Positions 19,655-25,774 of a DNA stretch of 25,774 nt are shown here, piece after piece. The position numbers were made by a program, and so were the translations under genes. Within the stretch, counting starts at the first letter, position 1, and every line of letters starts with the position of its first letter. The notes under the pieces are model-generated. The model was not told the DNA's origin and made no database searches. It worked only from the letters and a program-made list of their open reading frames with translations. The DNA is from Pelargonium cotyledonis (lineage: Eukaryota; Streptophyta; Magnoliopsida; Geraniales; Geraniaceae), in the NCBI GenBank assembly GCA_036897625.1, contig JAYMTA010000639.1:1-25774 (forward strand), written 5' to 3'.

Positions 19655-22600
19655 ATGATGGATTCTGGAAGCCAGGGCTTTGAAGAAGCTCACGTGAAAG
19701 ACGAGATGGAGAATTTGCTGCTCGACGAGCCATCCAATGGTGGTAAGTCGTTTTCCGATTTCCGTAGCGCTATGTCGTCACTCTCCGACACCGTACATCC
19801 TCTATCTTCGCCGATCGCCGCTACTCCGGCTGATTCCGATCCGCTGCTCTCGCCACCTCCATATCGTCCTGTTATTCAAAACCCTAACGCCTCCGACAAC
19901 TCCTACATCGAGCCTCCCTCCTACGCCGATGTAATTTTCAGCCCTTTTGATGGAGACAATGCCAGTGATTCCAACGGCGGGATCGAAAGCCCTGGCCAAA
20001 TTACTGAAACTTCCATGAGTTTCTCGAGATCGGTCTCTTCTTCTAGCTCTGATTATATTAGGATTACGGTTTCAAATCCACAAAAAGAGCAAGAGTCTGC
20101 GAATTCTCTAGTGCCGGGAGGGAACACCTATATGACCTATCTGATTACGACGAGGACGAACATACCTGATTTCCGTGGATCAGAGTTCAGTGTGAGAAGG
20201 CGGTTTAGAGATGTGGTGACATTGTCAGATCGGTTGGCTGAGGCCTACAGAGGATTCTTCATCCCACCAAGGCCGGACAAGAATGTGGTAGAGAGCCAGG
20301 TGATGCAGAAGCAAGAATTTGTGGAGCAGAGGAGAGTAGCATTGGAGAAGTATTTGATGAGATTGGCAGCTCACCCTGTGATTAAGAAGAGCGATGAGTT
20401 GAGGGTCTTTTTGCAGGTTCAGGGGAAGCTTCCATTGCCAACGACCACTGACATGGCATCAAGGATGCTTGATGGAGCCGTTAAGCTTCCGAAACAGTTG
20501 TTTGGGGAAAGCACAGTCATGCCAAATGAGGTTGTCCAGCCAGCAAAAGGAGGAAGGGATTTATTGAGGTTGTTCAAGGAGTTGAGACAGTCCGTAGCAA
20601 ATGATTGGGGTGGTTCTAGACCACCTGTGGTTGAAGAGGATAAGGAGTTTATGGAAAAGAAAGAGAAGATTCAAGATCTTGAACAGCAGCTCAGCAATGC
20701 TTCTCAACAAGTAAACATGCCTAAATTATTGTTCCTCTTTCTTTTGATTTCACACATTGTTTTTGAAAGCATATTCAATTGCATGGCATGTGCTTGTTGT
20801 GAGTAATATCTTAACCGTATTGTTGATAAATTCAAGTTATTTTGTCCTATGAAACTCTAGTTGTGCAAGCTCCTGCCTATGGTCATAAATTAACGATTTG
20901 GGATGTTTACTGCATTGTCCTTTCATCATTAAAGTGTGCCTTAGAGTAATTATAGGGTTCTTTTTCGTGGTATGGATATGTTCAGGCTGAATCCCTTGTC
21001 AAAGCTCAGCAAGACATGGGAGAAACGATGGGAGAGTTAGGTTTGGCATTTATTAAGCTGACAAAGTTTGAGACCGAGGAGGCCATGTTCAATGCTCAAA
21101 GAGCACGGGCTGCGGATATGAAGGGTTTGGCAACTGCTGCGGTCAAAGCAAGCAGATTCTATCGGGAATTAAATGCACAGACTGTCAAGCATATGGTAAC
21201 TTGCAAACTTGATTTTTGTTAAAATCTTAAACTTTCCAAAGATGTTGGCATATAAAGTAATTGCTTGTAAACAACTTAAATTAGGTTTTAATATTAGTGG
21301 TCACTTGCCAATTGTATAATTGGCTATCTATTTTTGGCATTTTCCCCAATCTAAGCCACATGTCAATTTTACGAAACAAAGTTTCTGAAAAAGAAATTAC
21401 TTTCTCTATATTTTTTTAACTGGTTCCTTACCTTTTATGTAGGACACACTTCATGAATATCTCGGGATGATGTTAGCTGTCCACAGTGCATTCTCGGATC
21501 GGACAAGCGCTTTATTAACAGTGCAGACTCTTCTATCAGAGTTATCTACCTTGCAGTCAAGAGCTGAGAAACTTGAAGCTGCATCTTCAAAAATATTTGG
21601 TGCTGACAGGTCAAGGATTCGAAAGATTGAGGAATTGAAAGAAACAATAAGAGCTACGGAGGATGCTAAGAATGTCTCAATTAGAGAGTATGAGCGGATC
21701 AAGGTATGCTTCTTATATGAAATCCTCTATACATTTGATGCCGAGGCTAATCCATGTTTATACGTTTGACTTGTTACTATGCTCATAATTGTACATGCTT
21801 CTAAATGCTCACAGGTCTGTAATCTTTGGGAACACTTTTTGTGCTTCATTGTTGTGTTGTTTGGTGATGATAGTTTTTTCCCCTGGAATCAAATAATTTA
21901 TTGCTACTTGATTCAACTTATATGTCTTCTCTATCCTGGTTAGGATGTAGAAATCATTCCTTTCAGGTATACATAGGAGTGTATGACCAACTCTGTTGTT
22001 GAACAATGCTCATAGTGTAATTTTCCCACTGCTTCAACCTATACACATCTACCTTACTCTTTCGTGGCTGTGGTGCTTTAATCTGATTGTTTATCCCGCA
22101 CGTTCTAGTTGTTGATTATTTTTACAGTAGTCAAGCATCATGAGCAACATAAACTCAACCTTAATTTATTTTATTTATGGTTTCCACCTAAATGCGTTAA
22201 TGTTTTGCTGACTCCTTATTTACTTTTTACTTCTTATTTCATTTTTGTTTTCTGCATTTTAGGTTGTAGTTATGTTTTACCATTTTTTGGACTTCATTTA
22301 TGACTGCCTTGTTTTCTTGGTCATAAAATATAGCTGCAGTCGCCATTCCCAACCAAAGAATTACATCTAGTCGTTCATAAAATGTTGATGGTTGAAGCAC
22401 ATGTGCATGATGGATATATAAATGAAAGTAATGCCAGGATTTTAGCTACCACTCCATCCTATAATGTGTGTCCATTTTCTCTAAAGATATTGTCCCAAAA
22501 ATGAGTGACCACTTTCCTTTTGAGGTTAGTTAGTTATGCATGAAATATCAATAGTTGCGATTGAGTTTGTTACATCAAGAACATATGAGGGTATAAACAT

Positions 22601-24185
22601 GGGATACTTATCCTTAAGTTTTACAAAAATGAGAAAGTGGACTCTCATTATTGGACGGAGGGGGTATCTCGTTTACACAGTACTATGTAATGTATGTATT
22701 AGTGGTTTTATCAACACTGCCACTTTTTTGGACGTGCTAAATGCTAATATTCCCAAGTTCGGGGTTAAAAGTGGCTAATCTGTTGTTGGTTGGATAAATG
22801 ACGCGACACTAAAACTTTGCTAATGCATGATTTATTTTGCTTCTTTCAACCCTTTCTTGCTTATCTTCATCATTGATTTAGTATGGCTAAATGATGCGAT
22901 TAATGCAGGAAAATAACAGGAGTGAACTAGAAAGGCTCGACAGAGAAAGGCAAGTGGATTTGTTGAACATGTTGAAGGGGTTTGTTGTTAATCAGGTACT
23001 TCATATATCCCCCTGAACTCCCTTTTCTTTTTCCTGGTCTGGATGGTGTATGAGCTGTCTTGCATGCATAAGTTGTTCTTTGGACCGTAATTTGCTGTCC
23101 TTTTATTGGAGGGTACTTCTTTCTTTAAAAAACCGCATGCTTGAATTTTTCTTACTCTGCTCTATCAGCTGTCAAGTACCGCTTTGATTAAAACAAGCCT
23201 CATTTAAGTTATGTTCACATTATAATCATTTCATTGGGGAATGGTTAGGTTAATGTGTTAGCATATGTAGTCAGGCTTTGAGCCTTTGACCTTAGGGTCT
23301 GTGGTGCGGTGCATATGAACCTCTCATAGGATACACCAAAATTTTGAAGATTTACCTTTTCAATTGTGGCGAGGAGTGAAATGTCATAATCAATATAATT
23401 ATGCTGGTGTTAACAAAATTTGATTGCAGTTTTTGTTGACAATTCTATCCTTATGCCAAGTGAGAGATCTTCAAATTTAGCTTTCTATTTGGGTTTTGAA
23501 TTACCTTGAGCTACAGCTGGTAATTAGGACCCGAAATCTTAGCCACATTTTTGCTGGTTCAGATCACTTAAAATAGACCTGCCATGAGACAATTGCATGC
23601 TGGGTCAGGCAAAGTCCCACTCACCCACACATTTCCTATGCAAACCCGCACTTCGTGTGGGCTTTGTTAAGTATTTTCAACACGGAGTCCCGAAACTCAA
23701 ATTGCCAGCTCTAGGATACCATTGCCCCACCGTGACTTGAACCCGAGACACGACGGTGCCTAAGTGGTGTTTTTTAACCACTTGGTCCGATCTGAATTAG
23801 TAGCTTTTCAACTAAAAGGCGAATCCAGTGAACACAAAAGCCTTACATGTTGATTTGCAAAGTCTACAATGTCCAATGTATTCTTTCTGTTCTTGGCTTT
23901 CGCAAAACTAAACTATTGTTATTATTTGAAGACAACACGGCTATTTCCATCAGGAAAAAACACTTACTAATGTGTCGGCATTGCCAGTTATGCCTGCTTC
24001 TCATAAGCAATTGATTTGAATCTTCTTTAGCATTTACTATTCTTGTCACACATTTCATTACATCCCGACCGTCATGTTTGAGGTTGTTGCTTTGATTTCA
24101 ACAGGTGGGATATGCAGAGAAGATCGCAAATGTCTGGGCAAAGGTTGCAGACGAGACCAGCGGGTATGCAAAAGAGAGCAGTTGA
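19655..24185 (+). CDS. SNX2: Sorting nexin 2 (PX-BAR, SNX2A/SNX2B type)
   Basis: Exons are 19655-20710, 20986-21195, 21443-21703, 22909-22995 and 24105-24185 (1695 nt, 564 aa; Arabidopsis SNX2A/B are about 570-590). Plant SNX2 proteins pair with SNX1 on endosomes and the trans-Golgi network, bind PI3P, and act with retromer in vacuolar and receptor sorting. Residues 1-130 are an acidic, Ser/Pro-rich tail with the conserved PPSYADVIFSPFD. The PX domain covers about 135-255, with FSVRRRFRD, PPRPDK and EQRR supplying phosphoinositide-binding residues. The BAR domain (about 300-555) shows QQDMGETMGELGLAFIKLTK, AVKASRFYRELNAQTVKH and ENNRSELERLDRER. The start is the first ATG of an ATGATG pair, as in relatives (MM...). 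The last residues, TSGYAKESS, differ from the usual TRQYDRESS-like end. Reading on past 20710 to 20806 only enters intron 1. Introns 3 and 4 hold transposon relics. Confidence 0.96.
22449..22664. mobile_element. Stowaway-like MITE in SNX2 intron 3
   Basis: The 216-bp element begins CCACTCCATCCTATAATGTG and ends with the inverted match CATTATTGGACGGAGGGGG. TA flanks both ends (22447-22448 and 22665-22666). About 26 bp pair as terminal inverted repeats with a few mismatches. The termini follow the CTCCnTCC Stowaway pattern, but the interior differs from the 8181-8436 copy. It lies entirely between exons 3 and 4. Confidence 0.75.
23526..23795 (-). mobile_element. Possible tRNA-derived SINE in SNX2 intron 4
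   Basis: Read on the minus strand, 23789-23777 (TCGGACCAAGTGG) resembles a pol III A box and 23744-23730 (GGGTTCAAGTCACGG) a B box, with tRNA-like spacing. A body with GTGTGGGTGAG and GGTCAGGC-type words follows. It could be a decayed SINE or a tRNA relic. The 3' end and target duplication were not found, so the limits are approximate. Confidence 0.4.
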
Positions 24186-25680
24186 ATTATTGTGCTGTAA
24201 ATTCAAATCACTAGTTTTCATTTTCTGTCCTCTTCATATTTTTATAGGAGATGGCGTTTTATTCATGATACTAATTTCTAATAATTTCGGGGGTAAAGAA
24301 ATTAAATTTTACTTGATTGCCTTACAAATTTTCATTTATTGGGTTGTAATAGTTAGGTTTGTCACACATGACGTGTTCATGTTTGAGACTTTGAGCTTGT
24401 AAATTGCTTGTTTCTCTGTTTGGTTGGAGCTTTTTTAATCCAAGCTACTGATTTTAGATAAGAGATTGACTGATTGAGCACTAATGAGCTCACATAGATA
24501 ATGCCTAGCCAATTCAGGTTGAAAAGACCTAACCGACCTGTTCAACTCGACTTCTGCATTTTCAACGCTATTTGAAAAATGATATACTTGTATGTTGGGT
24601 GTTTGCAGATTTAGATTCAAACTACTAACGCTACTTCTAACTTATGATCAAAAGATCGCATTGGATCTATTCATGAGCGACAAATGGCTGCGAACAAGTG
24701 TTAGTGTTCTTTGAGAAATTTGCGCTGGACCGAGAGTCTCCTAAACAAAGGAGGATCTATGAGCTCGAAAGGACCACATGGCCAAGTTCTAAAGCAGGTG
24801 CAATCTTTAAGTTTTAAAACACTTTGAATTTCCTCTGAGATCTCAAGTTCGAGCATTTTTGTCAACGGTGTAAGGTGTGATTTGTGCGTTTTAGGGTGAC
24901 GGTCTCTTTAGAGAGTGAGAAATATTGTTATTTTGAGTATGATGTCCCGTTATTGATTAAAACAGATGCAATCTTTAAGTCTCGAGTAGGTCAAGCTTTC
25001 GCTAATAAGTTTTAACAATCTCGAATCAAGACTATTTCATTTGGCGCATTAGCTTTGTCTCGAAGCAAGACTTCTTTCGGTTAACAACTCATTGCAAAAT
25101 GATAATATACTTTAAACGCATCCGAGCTTGGCAACATCATTCAAATGTTTTTGGAGACCATGAATGGCAACAGCTCACTTCATACATAACTTGTATCAAA
25201 GCCAACTGTCCCAGCATGATTTTCTCAATGGCACTTTTCAGATTCAGATGCAAATCTTCACCTTCAAATCCGCCATGTGAGAAGCTTTTTTAGCAATGCC
25301 TCATTTACACGCACACAATGCCTCATTTTCTTTGTTCCTTACAACGCAAATACGAATTCAATTGCATTGTTTTTGTATTCAAAATCAACACACTAACATA
25401 GAAAATAGAAGCAAAACAGTTCACGAATCAGAGAAAATTACAGCTATTTCTGATGGATTCACAAAGAACCAGATCTAAATTCTACATATGAGATCTGATC
25501 TACAATAACAAATGAAATTACAGTAAAAATTCAACTCTGTGACCTACAAATGATCTCTACTCTCCAGTGGTGTGGTTTGGTGTCGGTGGATATTACAAGC
25601 AATTCTGAACGTACTTTCTATTCGAATCACAAATCTGAGTATTGTGGTGATGTTGATAAGAAAATTCAGATTCTGTAATT
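24186..25680. other. Spacer downstream of SNX2
   Basis: The SNX2 3' UTR probably fills the first 200-300 bp. No conserved protein is visible in the rest. Short repeated words occur: CA(G)(G/A)TGCAATCTTTAAGT near 24796 and 24964, and CAATGCCTCATTT twice near 25293 and 25318. A segment at 24500-24560 shares CCGACCTG and TTCAACTCGA words with the laccase intron 4 insert. The frames at 24112-24402, 24435-24620, 25099-25293 and 25296-25478 look like chance or overlap SNX2. Confidence 0.5.
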
Positions 25681-25684
25681 TGTG

Positions 25685-25774
25685 ATGTGTGAGTACCTGG
25701 AATCAACCGGAGCTCAAACACGCGAAGGACCTGAGGCAGCAGCGGCAGAGGAGGCGGCGCCGCCGACGAAGGAG
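25685..25774. other. GC-rich gene edge, strand unresolved
   Basis: Base composition jumps to GC-rich at about 25700. On the minus strand a frame entering from the right edge gives SFVGGAASSAAAASGPSRV and a TGA near 25719, which would be a C-terminus with an AT-rich 3' UTR leftwards. On the plus strand an ATG at 25685 opens a frame (MCEYLESTGAQTREGPEAAA...) to the edge. The block could also be a GC-rich 5'-UTR exon of a minus-strand gene. Neither product is recognised. Confidence 0.35.

Noticed and set aside
20711-20806. Continuation of the SNX2 exon 1 frame for 32 more codons
   Set aside because: It runs past a good donor (CAACAA|GTAAAC) into hydrophobic intron translation. Exon 2 at 20986 resumes the conserved SNX2 sequence in frame.
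23730-23790. A functional tRNA gene
   Set aside because: The A- and B-box-like words are present, but no clean cloverleaf with acceptor and anticodon stems could be drawn; a SINE or relic fits better.
1-25774. CRISPR arrays, phage, operons or biosynthetic cluster
   Set aside because: Genes are spliced plant genes of unrelated pathways; no regularly spaced short repeats or polycistronic layout were seen.

Overview
The window reads as nuclear DNA of a flowering plant, most likely a core eudicot. It has AT-rich introns and intergenic DNA, GT..AG introns, several non-autonomous transposon relics, and spliced genes whose products match plant families closely along their length. The species cannot be fixed from the sequence. 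No prokaryotic, organellar or viral gene was seen.

Layout, left to right: (1) the last 55 codons of an unrecognised plus-strand gene (2-169). (2) About 1 kb of repeat-rich spacer with a broken Stowaway-type MITE end and three diverged ~85 bp tandem units. (3) SWC6/SEF on the plus strand, the HIT zinc-finger subunit of the SWR1 chromatin remodeller: four coding exons at 2126-3174, with a probable 5'-UTR intron that holds an old internal duplication. (4) A laccase of the LAC5/LAC12 type on the minus strand: five exons at 6902-4017, 575 aa, all copper ligands, and a near-match to a miR397 target site. (5) About 3 kb of AT-rich spacer with a complete Stowaway-type MITE and a recent 68-bp-period tandem duplication. 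(6) NAA25 on the minus strand, the auxiliary subunit of N-terminal acetyltransferase B: 19 exons at 17510-9938, 1010 aa, whose first intron is built from three copies of one segment. (7) A spacer of about 1.9 kb with a possible Mutator-like MITE and a perfect 18-bp inverted repeat. (8) SNX2 on the plus strand, a PX-BAR sorting nexin: five exons at 19655-24185, 564 aa, with a MITE in intron 3 and a possible tRNA-derived SINE in intron 4. (9) A spacer ending in a GC-rich gene edge that cannot be resolved.

The four full genes have no shared pathway: chromatin remodelling (H2A.Z deposition), apoplastic phenol oxidation and lignification, co-translational N-terminal acetylation, and endosomal sorting. 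SWC6 and the laccase converge; NAA25 and SNX2 diverge. Exon models were built by hand. Every junction keeps frame and uses GT..AG, and the CDS lengths (522, 1728, 3033 and 1695 nt) are multiples of three.

I found no sign of a new biological system. The points most worth a second look are the miR397 site, the triplicated NAA25 intron, the duplicated SWC6 leader intron, the intronic MITEs and the two short uORFs ahead of SNX2.
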